A DNA stretch of 64,000 nt from contig JAUJYZ010001360.1 in the NCBI GenBank assembly GCA_033675265.1, positions 296,577 to 360,576 on the forward strand, read 5' to 3'. Shown in pieces: positions 31,746 to 43,000 of this stretch. Origin of the DNA: Actinostola sp. cb2023 (Eukaryota > Cnidaria > Anthozoa > Actiniaria > Actinostolidae). The notes below the pieces were generated by a model. It was given only the letters and a program-made list of their open reading frames with translations. It ran no database searches and was not told the DNA's origin. The translations under genes and the position numbers were made by a program. Position 1 is the stretch's first letter. The number at the start of each line of letters is the position of its first letter.

Positions 31746-33831
31746 TAGATAGATAGATACAGACAATGCCGACCGCAAATAAAATTAACAGAAAGTGCTT
31801 ACTGGAAAACGACTGTGTATTGCACGTTCTACTTTGAATTCTGTTTCCAACACAGTATGTCTGGTCGTTTTCCGGTTGGGGTTTGGGGTTGGTGCAGAAA
31901 CGAACTCGAATCTGATGACCTCCATCACATCTCTTGCTGCATTTGTTCCACTTACTCCACGACACCAGCCAACCATATATTTATTTGTTTGTTTTTGAAA
32001 CCTTGCCACAGCGGCGACGAAATTTCATTATAGATTCAATTTACAAAGAATTTCCGAAATCTTGGAAATTGAACATTTAATTCAAAATACTTTCCAAGGT
32101 TTGAAAAGCGCGCGTTTGTTCCCGTGCGCATGCGTACTGACCTTGCCCGCATTTCACATTGTGTGGCCAATCACATGTCTTGGATTCCTGATTCCATCGT
32201 AGATTAGCTGGACACTTCTTTATGTAAGATATTCCATGTGAGCAGTGGTAGAACGAACCACAGTCCTTAGGATAAGGGTAAACTCCGTCAGGCTTTGATG
32301 CGCAGAAACCGGAAGTGCCTTGGCCGTTACCTAATATGGAAAAAAGTAAAGGTAGTTATTTTACTTCGATAACTCGGGAGTGGTTGCCCAATCTTCCGAG
32401 CCAGGGGCTCGTGTATAAAGCGCTCGAAGTTGCACCGGTTACCCTCTCCCTCCATCAGTGCTCCGTTTTATGGGCAGTTAAAGCTGTACTGAGCTATACG
32501 GATTAGAGGGAAGTCGAAACGAGGATGTGAGGTCATGAAGAATCGAACCGGGCACCTCTCGCTTAGAAGGTCATCTATAAGCCATCCTTGCTCCTTAAAA
32601 ACGCACCAAACTATGTATGGTTCAGGAGTGCCCATTGAGATCAGTCGTGATTCGGTTTTGAAAGAGCAGCAACCTTAAACTTAAAACAGATGCTTCCAGC
32701 TGTATTACATCAGCCCCATTCTGACATATACACCTATTTCAAAAATCGTTGTCGCAGCCGAAGCAACAGTCTACACTCCAAGACTGCAAAGGATTTCGGT
32801 AAATTTTCTCGTAATTAATTTATTCAGTTGCGGCCATTGTAAATAGTTATCATGAATGTAGTTTTTCAGACTGTTTGGAAGCGTGGCACATTTTTAAATG
32901 AAAATGCTTGATGCCTGCTCTTGTTCAACGGTTTTAGTACCAGCACCAACACGTTTGTAGTACTTGTATTTTCCTAAATATTCGGTTTAACACCTGAACT
33001 ACCACTTCAGCTTGCCATAATAATATGTCACAAACGCAAGCAACCAAAATATGCTCTGAATAAATTAATTACGAGAAAAATTACCGAAATCCTTTGCAGT
33101 CTTGGAGTGTTGACTGTTGCTTCGGCTGCGACAACGATTTTTGAAATAGGTGTATAACATCAGGGACTCGACAGGGTATATCATGTGAAATCAGGGATTC
33201 GGAATCTGGAACAAGGATCACAGACGTGGGATCGGGATCATAACACTCAAATCATGGCCGTGGATCTTTTTTTTTCTGGGATCGTGTAGTTTGTCAGGAT
33301 CAAGGATCAAAATTGAAAAAAAAATCGGGATCGAGGATCAAATTTTCGGGTAAAAATACGAGATCAATTCTGAGAAAATTGGCCTGAGACCCTGATATTA
33401 AAAACATTGCCGTCAAGTTTGAGATATCTTATTCTAATCTTACCGATCTGACAGCATTTGCCAGTATAGCCAGGAAGGCACTTGCAGTAACCAGATTGCG
33501 GAACTCCACCGTTGCTACACTTTCTGTTGCAGGCTTGTTCTTCTTTTAACAAAGGACATGACCTTCCTCCACATTTTGCAGGGCTGATTATTTGTCGGGT
33601 TCGACTGCGTACTCCTGAATTTCCACAACCGTGGCTGCAAGAACACCACTCACTCCACATCGTTACCAGACAATCCCTTCGTTGGTAGGGTCGACAATAC
33701 GATCTGCGATAGCGTCGACCGCGGTAACCACGGTATCTGCCAGAGCCTTTCTTTCCTTTCCCTGGAGATGCCACCGTCGATTCCAGAATCAAAGCCAGCA
33801 GAATCATGAATATTAGTGCAGCAACCCTCAT
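30333..33831 (-). CDS. TSP1 gene 2: secreted TSP1 / EGF / chitin-binding protein
   Basis: Model: exons 33831-33444, 32330-32142, 31559-31383 and 30550-30333, giving 323 residues. An additional TSP1-like exon (31979-31803) would give 382 but lacks an acceptor. The protein has a signal peptide (MRVAALIFMILLALI...), a Gly/Arg/Tyr-rich basic linker, a TSP1 repeat (WSEWCSCSHGCGNSGVRSRT), an EGF-like CNGG...CKCLPGYTGKCC segment, and a Peritrophin-A chitin-binding module (six Cys, GVYPYPKDCGSFYHC). Then come a TSP1 repeat (WSTWSKWNKCSKTCGSG) and a final TSP1-like repeat with many extra Cys. All introns are GT-AG and interrupt in phase 1. It is expected to be an extracellular matrix or adhesive protein. 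It is a tandem paralogue of the gene at 36660-43153 (same strand, 2.8 kb apart). Confidence 0.85.
31383..31559 (-). CDS. TSP1 gene 2, TSP1 exon
   Basis: 177 nt, phase 1-1; acceptor GTTTCTTAG, donor TCAA|GTGAGT. GGWSTWSKWNKCSKTCGSG with the CSxTCG core, then NNPKPHPFNDQTDCVGDRLQ. It is the intact sister of 31803-31979. Confidence 0.9.
31650..31760. repeat. (ACAG)n / (ATAG)n microsatellite in intron
   Basis: About 24 ACAG units followed by a few ATAG units. The Cys/Leu/Ser-repeat frame on the minus strand is translation of this tract. Confidence 0.95.
31803..31979 (-). pseudogene. TSP1 exon of gene 2 lacking a splice acceptor
   Basis: Exactly 177 nt by alignment to the neighbouring TSP1 exon, with open frame (SWSKWNKCSKRCDGGHQIRV), the Cys spacing and an excellent donor (TTCCA|GTAAGC, phase 1). 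At the aligned 5' edge the sequence is AAACAAATAAA|TATATGG: no AG and no pyrimidine tract, against TTTCTTAG in the sister exon. It is probably skipped. A non-canonical or upstream acceptor cannot be excluded, although reading back from GGCAAG hits an in-frame TAA. Confidence 0.65.
32142..32330 (-). CDS. TSP1 gene 2, Peritrophin-A chitin-binding exon
   Basis: 189 nt, phase 1-1. FCASKPDGVYPYPKDCGSF, then YHCSHGISYIKKCPANLRWN and CDWPHNVKC: six cysteines and aromatic residues as in CBM14/ChtBD2. Acceptor CATATTAG, donor CAAG|GTCAGT. Confidence 0.9.
32727..33156. mobile_element. MITE of the TATACACCTATTTC family in intron 1 of gene 2
   Basis: 430 bp with about 100-bp arms: TATACACCTATTTCAAAAAT, CGTTGTCGCAGCCGAAGCAA and ATTAATTTATTCAG all mirrored at the right. 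Region 32340-32720 of the same intron has no recognisable gene. Confidence 0.9.
33444..33831 (-). CDS. TSP1 gene 2, first coding exon: signal peptide, basic linker, TSP1, EGF-like
   Basis: 388 nt, ATG at 33831, leaving in phase 1 (ATCG|GTAAGA). It contains hydrophobic LIFMILLALI, then GRYRGYRGRRYRRSYCR, TSP1 (TMWSEWCSCSHGCGNSG) and EGF-like (CSNGGVPQSGYCKCLPGYTG). In gene 1 the homologous sequence is split by an intron after the TSP1 half (K|I at 42728/40895). Confidence 0.9.
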
Positions 33832-34454
33832 GACTACAAGCTAGAAGAAGACACTACTGTCTGACTGATGTTTGTACGTAGGTGAAGCAATCACAGGTTT
33901 TGGAAACAATAGCAGTATGATAATGCCCGCGCTAATTGGAAAAGCATACGCGCAACCCTAAGACAACAAAAATTTGACAATTAAGCTTTATTCTAGCTCC
34001 TTGTGTTTATAGTAAAGGAATTTGACGACAAACAAACGAGTTTGCAAATGTATGTTTGGAACTGACGACTTCTCAGGACTTCAGAAACAGTTCCCAATGA
34101 ATTAACAACAACTGTCAATCTCCGTAAAGATACGACAAGCAAGCCCAATGCTATCAAAATCACCAACCTCAGTTAGCCTGAATTTCAGCCTCTTCAGAAC
34201 TAAGAGATCCTGGCATTCTACATATGTCAAAACGAAGCCAATGGTCGCTAGTCGTATAATCTCTCAAGGCCCACGCAAGTAAATATTTAAAATGCAATCT
34301 CATTAATAATGAGGCGGAGGCGCAAGACAGTCTGGAGGAGTAAGAATGCGGGACAATGCAAGGTTTTCAATTTGACGCGTAGAAGTCAAAAAAAAAAAAA
34401 AGAAGTCGTTTTTATTTTGCTCAAGTCAGATTGTATGTGCTGTAACTCTTCTGA
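33832..34454. other. Upstream region of TSP1 gene 2
   Basis: No coding sequence is seen. It would contain the minus-strand promoter and 5'UTR of gene 2; I see no convincing TATA box placement. Confidence 0.3.
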
Positions 34455-34705
34455 AGTACAATACTCCAGTTTCGAGTTGTTTGACACTGCTGTACTTCTT
34501 GACAAAAGACGCATTTGCTCAGCCTTAGCCTCAATCCTGAGAATAAACCCGTGGAATTAAAAAATGATTCTATTGTCCTATGTCAACATTTTTCACATTC
34601 TCGTTGGTATTTGTGAATAATTTACGCTGAATTGAGGCTAAGGCTGAGCAAATGCGTCTTTTGTCAAGGTGCGTAAACAACTCGAAACTGGCGTATTAAT
34701 AATAT
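34455..34705. mobile_element. MITE-like palindrome (AATACTCCAGTTTCGAGTTG arms)
   Basis: Left AATACTCCAGTTTCGAGTTG and CTTGACAAAAGACGCATTTG plus GCTCAGCCTTAGCCTCAAT are each mirrored between 34630 and 34700. Confidence 0.75.
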
Positions 34706-34871
34706 GCACTTTTTTTGTCCGATCCGTATAGTTGACAGGGCATCACTACCAGAGCAGCCATTGTACTGCTTCGACGTAATCCGAACTAGCATGACGTCAC
34801 CTATCATGTGATCACGAAACCCCAAACCCCAATGCCCGGCTGTAGACTGATTCCATAAGTCGGTCCCAGTT

Positions 34872-35894
34872 AACTTCGATAAAAAAAGAATTCCAGTTTC
34901 GATTCCTATTATTTACAAAATTGCCCTATTAAGCTGGGCAGAGATTTCTAGTATTATTGTAGGCAATAATCCAGATCTAATATTAGAACAACATCTATGG
35001 AATAATAAATACATTAAAATACAAAGCAAAGCGGTATTTTTTAAAACATTTTTTGAACTTAATATTAATAGAGTTGTTGACCTTTGTAACGAACAGTATG
35101 AATTTAAGTGGGAACATGTAAGGAGCATGGGATTGCAGGACAACGATTTTATGAGATGGGCAGGTATTGTTCATGCCATACCATCTGAATGGAAAACTGC
35201 TTTGAAAAATAATGATAACACATTCAAAAACGAAGGGCTAGCGCGTAGATATTTATATCTAGGTAACAAAAAAATTGATCTTACAAAGAGTAATACTAAA
35301 TTGATTTATCAATGGTTAGTTAGTAAAAAGTTCAAAGTACCAACATCCCAAAGTCATATATGTAAACGAATTGGTGATGATACTCCTCTAGAGTGGGAAG
35401 TAATTTATGGTAGAATTTATAAAACTACAATAGATTCCTACTGTAGATTTTTTCAATATAAAATACTAAACAACTGTCTGTACTTAAATAAGGATTTCAA
35501 TCGTTTTAAATTAATTGAATATTCTAGTTGTTCATTCTGTTCTCTTTACCCTGAAACTATAGATCATTTATTTGTTGAATGTATAGATTCAAAAAACTAT
35601 TACTTAGAAATTAGATCGTGGTTAGAAAAATATAATATTACTCTTCCTGAGTCTAACAGATCCAACATTATTTTAGGAATTGAAGAAAATGTATCTAATT
35701 ATGTAATTTTAATGTACAAGTTAACTATATATAAGGCAAGAGAAAAAGGAAAGGTTCCTTCATTATCTCTCTTTAAAAACTTTCTAGTTTATTCAGAGAA
35801 AATTGAATATATAATGGTGGCTATGGCTAAAAATAAATTATTTTCGCACATAAAAAAATGGGAAAAATTAAAAACTGCATTAGAATCTGAGTAA
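34872..35894 (+). CDS. LINE reverse-transcriptase ORF, C-terminal part
   Basis: The frame is open from the first base of the truncated element through the ATG at 35127 to TAA at 35892-35894, about 340 codons. It has zf-RVT-like zinc-finger spacing (CSFCSLYPETIDHLFVEC) and a Lys-rich C-terminus (KNKLFSHIKKWEKLKTALE) typical of non-LTR retrotransposon ORF2 ends. The RT catalytic core is missing because of the truncation. The lack of stops implies a recent insertion. A decayed relative is at 43721-44480. Confidence 0.85.
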   Translation, partial: NFDKKRIPVSIPIIYKIALLSWAEISSIIVGNNPDLILEQHLWNNKYIKIQSKAVFFKTFFELNINRVVDLCNEQYEFKWEHVRSMGLQDNDFMRWAGIVHAIPSEWKTALKNNDNTFKNEGLARRYLYLGNKKIDLTKSNTKLIYQWLVSKKFKVPTSQSHICKRIGDDTPLEWEVIYGRIYKTTIDSYCRFFQYKILNNCLYLNKDFNRFKLIEYSSCSFCSLYPETIDHLFVECIDSKNYYLEIRSWLEKYNITLPESNRSNIILGIEENVSNYVILMYKLTIYKAREKGKVPSLSLFKNFLVYSEKIEYIMVAMAKNKLFSHIKKWEKLKTALESE

Positions 35895-36100
35895 AAATAA
35901 TGTTGGAACTGGCGTTATTGTAATTAATGTAAATTATGTGTAAATTTGTAGTTCATTCGTAATTCTGTGTGTATTCAGTGTAGTATAGATATATACATGT
36001 AAATTTTGTACAAACAAAGCATCAATAATAATAATAAAAATAAATAAAAAATAAAATAAAAAATAAAAAAAATAAAAATAAAAATAAAAAAATAAAAAAA
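34872..36100 (+). mobile_element. 5'-truncated LINE with 14-bp target duplication
   Basis: Flanked by AGTCGGTCCCAGTT at 34858-34871 and 36101-36114. It ends in a simple (AATAAAA)n-type tail after AATAATAATAAAAATAAA. Its whole 5' part carries an open reading frame (see CDS). Confidence 0.9.
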
Positions 36101-36361
36101 AGTCGGTCCCAGTTCGCTCTCCTATCTAAAAGGAGCGAAAACAGCGGTTTATGGAATCAGTCTAGCCCTGCTGTACATTGTGAAATGCGCTATATAAGAA
36201 CTATTACTACTATTTCAGGTTCTTTACTAGTTTTCTTTCAAGTATTAATAGTATACCAGAATTACATTATACAAAGAATGCAAACTAACTTTATCAGACA
36301 AATTCTATTCATAAACAAGATAGTTCTAAGTCTAATCTCAATCAGATGAGCTGTACTTTAG

Positions 36362-36658
36362 GCAAGGGAGCACGTTATAATCTAGCTTGTTTGTCGTGGT
36401 TTTCGTCCAAAATATCGAACGTATGATAAGAAAACACGATAACTCGGAAAATGAGCCTGGAAACAAACTGGCCTCCGCTGGCCAACACTTTGAGCCCCAA
36501 GGTCGGACATTCAGGAGAAACTCGGATAGCTCCCTTCGGGGGCTCAAAGTGTTGGCCAGCGGAGGCCAGTTCGTTTCCAGGCTCATTTTTCGAGTATCGT
36601 GTTTTCATACGTTCGACACGACCACGACAAACAAGCAAGATTTTAACGTGCTCCCTGC
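36362..36658. mobile_element. MITE inserted at the stop codon of TSP1 gene 1
   Basis: About 297 bp with arms of about 130 bp: GCA(A)GGGAGCACGTTA..., GAGCCTGGAAACAAACTGGC and GGCCAACACTTTGAGCCCC, all mirrored. The flanking duplication TTTA is at about 36357-36360 and 36659-36662. On the minus strand that duplication reads TAAA and contains the stop codon of gene 1. Confidence 0.85.
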
Positions 36659-36659
36659 T

Positions 36660-37021
36660 TTAGGGGGTACAATCTCCCGTATTGCAAGGCTGGACGTCCA
36701 TGGGTACTCCGATGCAGGGATTGGCTAAATCGTTGCAAGCACGTGATCGAAATCGTTGACCAGTCCCACACGTGGTAGAACAACTACTCCAGCTCGTCCA
36801 TGGTCCCACGACATTCGTCCTGTCGTCGCGTTGCAGTAATTCCTCACTATAGCTTTGGACGATGGCATCAAAATTTTCGATGATGTCACTGCTCACGTGG
36901 CTAAGAAGGCGTCTTCTGTCGTGACGTATGTTTATCGTGTGACGTTTGTCGTGACGCGAGGACGTGGCGTGACCGTGACGCTTACCAATACCACCTACCG
37001 CACCGCTGCCACCATTTCCAA
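36660..37021 (-). CDS. TSP1 gene 1, exon 6: His/Arg-rich spacer and last TSP1
   Basis: 362 nt, acceptor TTTGTAG, phase 1, ends at TAA. The spacer has repeated RH(D/G) motifs (GKRHGHATSSRHDKRH), then an acidic helix and GPWTSWSSCSTTCGTGQRF. The stop lies in the MITE target duplication. Confidence 0.9.
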
Positions 37022-40000
37022 CTACAAATAAATAAATAAATAAATTGAATCAATAATTTTACAGGAATCCAGCTCATCAACGTAAGTCAAACCTGTTTCT
37101 GATAAAAACAACGACTTAGGAAAATCGACCTACTGCCCATGTAGTTCACGGTTGGTGATATATTGATATATCATGTATCGCTTCTTTATGTATACATACG
37201 ACCAAGAGAAGAGTTGACGTTCGACTAGTTTGAACCGAGGGAGAATACGGCAAGGTAGAAGACGCGAAGGAAATGAAGAGATCAACAGGATCTTTATGCC
37301 TTCCTTGAATACGTTGGTTTAGAATGAACTAATTACGTACTAAAATAGATGGATGAGTTTTTTTTGCATTTCTTCACCATACACCTACTTTGACATGAAC
37401 CTTTGTTGCACCCTTCCTCTTCCTGACTTGAGCCAGTACATGCGCGACCACCCTCGCTGGGCAGCGGGTTATTACAAAGCCGTGTGCGCACACGCATACC
37501 CTTCCCACATGACTTAGAACATTGACTCCATTCAAGCCACGTCGACCAACCACCATCAACTGTTTTGAAATTAAACAAATGTTGACATTGACATTCATAA
37601 GCTCTCCTGCTCTTCTTGTGGTGAGAGAGACGAGGAGGACCTGGAGCAGTGAAATAGTTTTGACAAGGAGGGGTGGGTAGTTATCAATGGAATTATATCC
37701 CCTTTGCCTTCAAATGACGGGCAAACACCTCAAACACTGTCCTCCATCCCCTCCATGTGCTATGAAGGCATATGATGCACAGAGCATTCTATTGAAAAGG
37801 TGCACTGAATTCAGCTGCATGATGATGAAAATTCCTCACGAGACCGGAAATGACGTCTAATGAAATCAAGCATGCAATACCTGGTATTTTGCACGCTTTA
37901 AGTTGACATTTTGCTGTCAGCATCATTAGACCAATACATGGCTGTCCGCCGTTGCTAGGAAATGGGTTGTTACATTGACGAAGTCGAAACTTCTGTCCTT
38001 GTCCACACGTTGAGCTGCAAGGACTCCAGTCCCCCCATTTACCCCAGCCACCATTTACTGTAAAACAATATGAATGACGATTAAATCACTGAAGGCTTTC
38101 TTACTGTGTTTTGTACAACATGTAGTCGAAAGTCCCAGAATTCAGTTTGTCGCGCAATTTTAGCTACGATATTAGTTAATGTCCATGTTATTGCTTTTTT
38201 TGATTATTATTATTTCAATGTTTATTAAATATATACATTTAGTGAAATGATTTAACTGGGCTCAGGAAAGAAGAAGAGGTGAAAGCTTATCAATACGCGC
38301 CGCTTTTTTACAATTTTTTTTACAAAAAAAGAAGAGATATGTAAACAATTCCAAAAAAGAAAACAAACAAACAAGAACAAAACAAGAGCAAAAGGGAAAA
38401 GAAAGAATTAAAAAAATACGTGTCGCGGCTGGGAGTCGAACCCTGGACTCCCAGGTTCAAAAGAGATGAATGCCGGTAATTTATCCAAAAAAGGACCATA
38501 CTCCCAGACATTATGCTGAGTCACCGTATGTTACGTATAGGATGAAGCTTTCGGCCCCAGCCGCGCTATCCGGGCATTACACCAAGCAGCCTAGTGATCA
38601 AAGAGGGAGGGAACAGTCGGATCCTAGTCCCACTAAATAACTGCCCCGCACCACTAGGCTATCGTGCACGCTTATTGATTTGGAGGACAAAATAACCTAG
38701 TGTATCTTGTGAATTGACTGTCTATTGTTGTGCAAATTACTATGGTCCCGTGGCTCACACTGAAACACAGCGCCTCAGAAGCACACGGGCCCGGGATCGA
38801 GTTCTCGCGCTGCACCGAATTTTTTTTCTTTTTTTTTTACTGTTTGTTTTTGTAAGAACATTTTTATACTCACGAAAATGATTATTTTAATAATGTAAAA
38901 TAATGTAAAATAATTAAAAAATGTTAGGTTATTTTTTAATATATCGACATGAAGTCTGTGAACTCAAAACGGTCTAGCTGCATACGATAGTAAGACCCAT
39001 TTTGTAATAACAGTTCTCATATATATACATTGTTTTTTAATAATGTTTTATTAATAGTTATTTTTTTATTTTTTTTACCATTTATTTTCACTTTTTCCGG
39101 TTAAAGTTCAGGTTTTTGGCCTTACGTATGTTCACGAGTTAGCGTACATTGTAAGTCTCCCATTCATCCCACCCAACACTTATGTCCCTTGCACTATTGC
39201 ATGAATTTATTTGGTAACCACGTGTAGGGTTAAGCTTCAAGGCCTTGAAGTATGAAACACGTTTGTCATCTACCATAATGACAACAGTTTAACGTCTTAA
39301 CCCCTGATGAGTAATGTTAAACTGGGTTTACCAACCCTACCTCTAAATTCATGCTTCAGTGATCATATGAGCTCATATTCTACAGTCCCAATGAAGACCC
39401 TCTCCCTTTTATCCACAATTCCACCCCACATTATTTATCACTTATTCATTTACCCCAACAACAATAGAGTCCGATTACCTAATTCTCCTTTATCTATATA
39501 CACCTAATTTCATAAACGTTGTCCAAATAGCCAAATACGAATTCATTCAAAAAGACAAAAGAAACAGTTCAGCTTGAGTGCACTTCTTTTGTCTTTTAAT
39601 GAAATCCTATTTGGCTTTTTTGATTATTATTGGACAACGTTTTTGAAATTAGGTGTATAATTTTTTGATCAGAATCACAACCAAGTCGACATTGATTCCA
39701 AGATGTTCAGTCGAAATTTTGTGGAGATGTTTACTTATAATAATTGAAAACTACCAAAACTTACGTACACTTACTTCCGTACGCGCTTTCTATAGAATTA
39801 TGAAATGAAAACTAATAAAACGTGTCTGCACTTTTTCAACTGAAATGCACGTGTTTTTGTATAATAAATGATGCTCCCTCGATATAACTCACAGCTAGCC
39901 GCAAAACCCCAAATCGCAAAGTATCAAATCGATCCTGCAACTATTCACGTACCTAGTACATCCCCTATACATGCACGAATGTAATATATTTTCATGATAG

Positions 40001-43000
40001 AGAATAGGAGTGATAGACACTTTAACGGGGCCCGCTTTTGCTATTTATTTTTTTCTGAAAAGAATCGCCGCAGCTTCATGCAGCACAAATACATAAATGG
40101 TTGACTCTAAACATTGCGGATACCTGGGCACTTCTGTGTATTACATTCCAACATCTCAACAATTGGTCCAGCGCAGTCCATTCCAGCATTTGACGGAGCA
40201 GGTTTGTCACAAGAGCGCATGCGTTTCTGGAGACCGCTGTTACACGATTTTGAGCATTGGCTCCATTTTCCCCAAGGCGACCAGTTTCCATTGACTGCAT
40301 ATTGTAAGAACATGTTATCTATAGCTATGTGGGATTTCATCCTCAAAGAGTAAGATAAATATAAAGGGAATAAGAGTAGATTTTTAGTACAATTTCAGCT
40401 TAGTATACTTTTAGAGTTGTAAACAGGAATCGATGTAATGCACCGAATAGATCATTTCACATGATTTTTTTGCGCACTAGAAATTATTAAATTAAGTTAT
40501 TATAAGATGAGGACTACAAGAAAAGAATAGAGTAGAAAAAAGAAATTAAAATGATCGTGGAAAACGAAGAATATCAAATACACAACAACGCGGTCCAGAA
40601 ATGCACTGAATTAAAACGCGCGCTCATCAAACCTTGGAACTTCATTGGATCTCCGGCTCTGTAAACGTCGAGCGTTGACAATTAAATTAATGACACGGGG
40701 GTTAGGAAACTACGAAACAATAAAAGTCATAAATAATTCTTTCTCACCTTTCTCACAACAGACGCCATCGTATCCAGCTAGGCACTTGCAGCCACGTTGT
40801 AGTAGAGAACCACCGTTCATACAAAATCGATGGCAGGGTTTGTTCTCTTGCAAGGGATGATGACACACTCCTCCACATGATGATTCTGTAATGATCTGCA
40901 CAGAAATGATGCAATTGTCTGTTATAATGTATTGCATTAATACTAGGTGGTCTCAGGAGCCCACAGGCATCAAGAGTTCCAGACTTCCGGTACGCGCGCA
41001 ATGCATTGTGAGATTATTACAAAGGAAAAGCGAGCACCATGCAGTCAGCAAAAACATAGCTTGGGCTCCCTGTGTCTAGAATTGGTGCTCACTTTTCCTT
41101 TGTAATAATCTCATAATGCATTGCGCGCGTACCGGAAGTCTGGAACTCTTGATGCTTGTATTACAATCATTACAAATTGTCACGTGTCAAATGACGTACA
41201 CCTGTTTTCAGACACGTTGTCCTATATTTGAAATAGTAAATAATAAAATGTAAAAAGGAATAATTATCGCCATTTATTATCTGATTGACACGGTTTTCTT
41301 TGTTCTTTGTAGTTATATCCCATATTGCCCAGCTCATTACGAATTCAAGGGTAATGTACAGATATTGACCCGGGCTATATCTAGTTATTAACCTCGACGT
41401 TCTATCCTTCCCTCGGTCATCTATATATGTAAGAGATAAATACCGAGAACGGAGGCAATAAGCCATATAAATCCCGAGGGCCGTAGATTAGTTTAAATTT
41501 GACAAGGTTTTCGCACGAAGCAATCTGAGTGCTCATTATGAATTCACCGGGATGTATCCATATACAACCCAGGGCTGTATATGGATACATCCCGGTGAAT
41601 TCATAATGAGCAATTCAATTCTATTCTATTGTTCAACCGGTCAATACCGGAGATAAAGCCCTATGAATAACAAAGAAAACCGTGTCAAATTTAAACTAAG
41701 TGGGTATTCAATTTAGAAATTTTGTACTACAAGCTTGTTTAGACTGATTCCATAAGACGGTCTGTTCGCTCTTTGTCGATTCTGATTTTCGCTCACCATG
41801 CAGGGTATAGTAAAAGAGCGAAAACAGCGACTTATGGAATAAGTCTAAAGCTTTGTTTTGATAAATGAATGAACCTGGAATCGAACCCATTACAGTATAC
41901 ATAATTGAAAAGCATTTGTTTAGTATTCCCTCGTGCCGGGAATTAAGGAACAATAATCTGATTAATGACGTCCTTTGGGACCGTGTGAAAACCTAATCAG
42001 TTATTAATCACTCTGTTCTCGGTAATTATTAATAACTCTTACTTGTATGCGATCGATAGCAGAACTGACTTGGCAAATACAATTCTATTTTGGAGGTCGC
42101 CGAATATGTCTTAGGCATGTGGTGGTGGTAATAGTGGAGGCGGTGATTAGTAGTGTTGGTTGTTGTTGTTGTTGGTGGTGGTAATAGTGGAGGCGGTGAT
42201 TAGTAGTGTTTGTTGTTGTTGGTGCTTGGTGGTGGTAATAGTGGAGGCGGTGATTAGTAGTGTTGGTTGTTGTTGTTGGTGGTGGTGGTAATAGTGGAGG
42301 TGGTGATTAGTAGTGTTTGTTGTTGTTGGTGCATGGTGGTGGTAATAGTGGAGGCGGTGGTTAGTAGTAGTTGTTGTTGTTGTTGTTGGTGTTGGTGGTA
42401 ATAGAGTGGTTTTCATTAACCCATGAAACAAAGTGTACTAATTAGAGTGTAATAGACAGATAAACACAATAGAAAACAAAAGAATTAGAGTGAAGTAGTG
42501 CTAAATACGCTAAAGTGTATTTCACGGGTTTATGAAAACCACTCTAGTGGAGGTGGTGGTTAGTAGTGGTTGTTGTTGTTGTTGGTGCGTGGTAATAGTG
42601 TAGGCGGGTGGTTAGTAGTAGTGGTTGTTGCTGTTGTTGGTGGTGCGTGGTAATAGTGGAGGCGGGTGGTTAGTAGTAGTGGTTGTTGTTGTTGTTGGTA
42701 ATACTGTCACTATGGTAAATGTTTTACCTTTCTATGCCTTTGCTTCACCCCTGTATTTCCACATGAAGAGGAACACGGTGTCCAATCACTCCACTCACCC
42801 AAAACACATTCCAAAGGTTTGCAAGCAGCTGTTATCGTAGTTGCTGTCGTCTTTGGCTGCCGCGTTGGTGGTCTACTTTGTGTCGGTCGAGGAGTACTCT
42901 TTAGATGCTGCGGATGCCTTCTTGTACACGGAGTCTTCGTCTTACTGTGCTTGTGAGGCGGCTTGGTTGTTACTCGTGCAGAAAAAAGCTGAGGAAATGG

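Larger units (their letters stand above)
34843..36164. mobile_element. MITE (TAGACTGATTCCATAAG ends) interrupted by a LINE
   Basis: Left half TAGACTGATTCCATAAGTCGG (34843 on) and right half AAACAGCGGTTTATGGAATC then AGTCTA (to 36164) are inverted ends of one small element. An uninterrupted relative is at 41740-41847. Removing 34872-36100 plus one target copy restores a MITE of about 95 bp. Confidence 0.85.

Noticed and set aside
31606..31965. Leu/Ser/Val/Cys-repeat tail following a TSP1 segment
   Set aside because: The tail is (ACAG)n intron sequence read past the donor site at 31802; only 31803-31979 is exon-like.
35127..35894. Independent host gene of 255 residues
   Set aside because: The frame extends upstream to the truncated LINE start, has a LINE zinc-finger signature, and sits between LINE target duplications.
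38395..38830. tRNA genes
   Set aside because: A- and B-box-like blocks are present but no acceptor stem or anticodon arm could be paired; SINE fragments are more likely.
42147..42431. Thr/His-rich 94-codon frame
   Set aside because: Translation of the GTT/GGT minisatellite in an intron.
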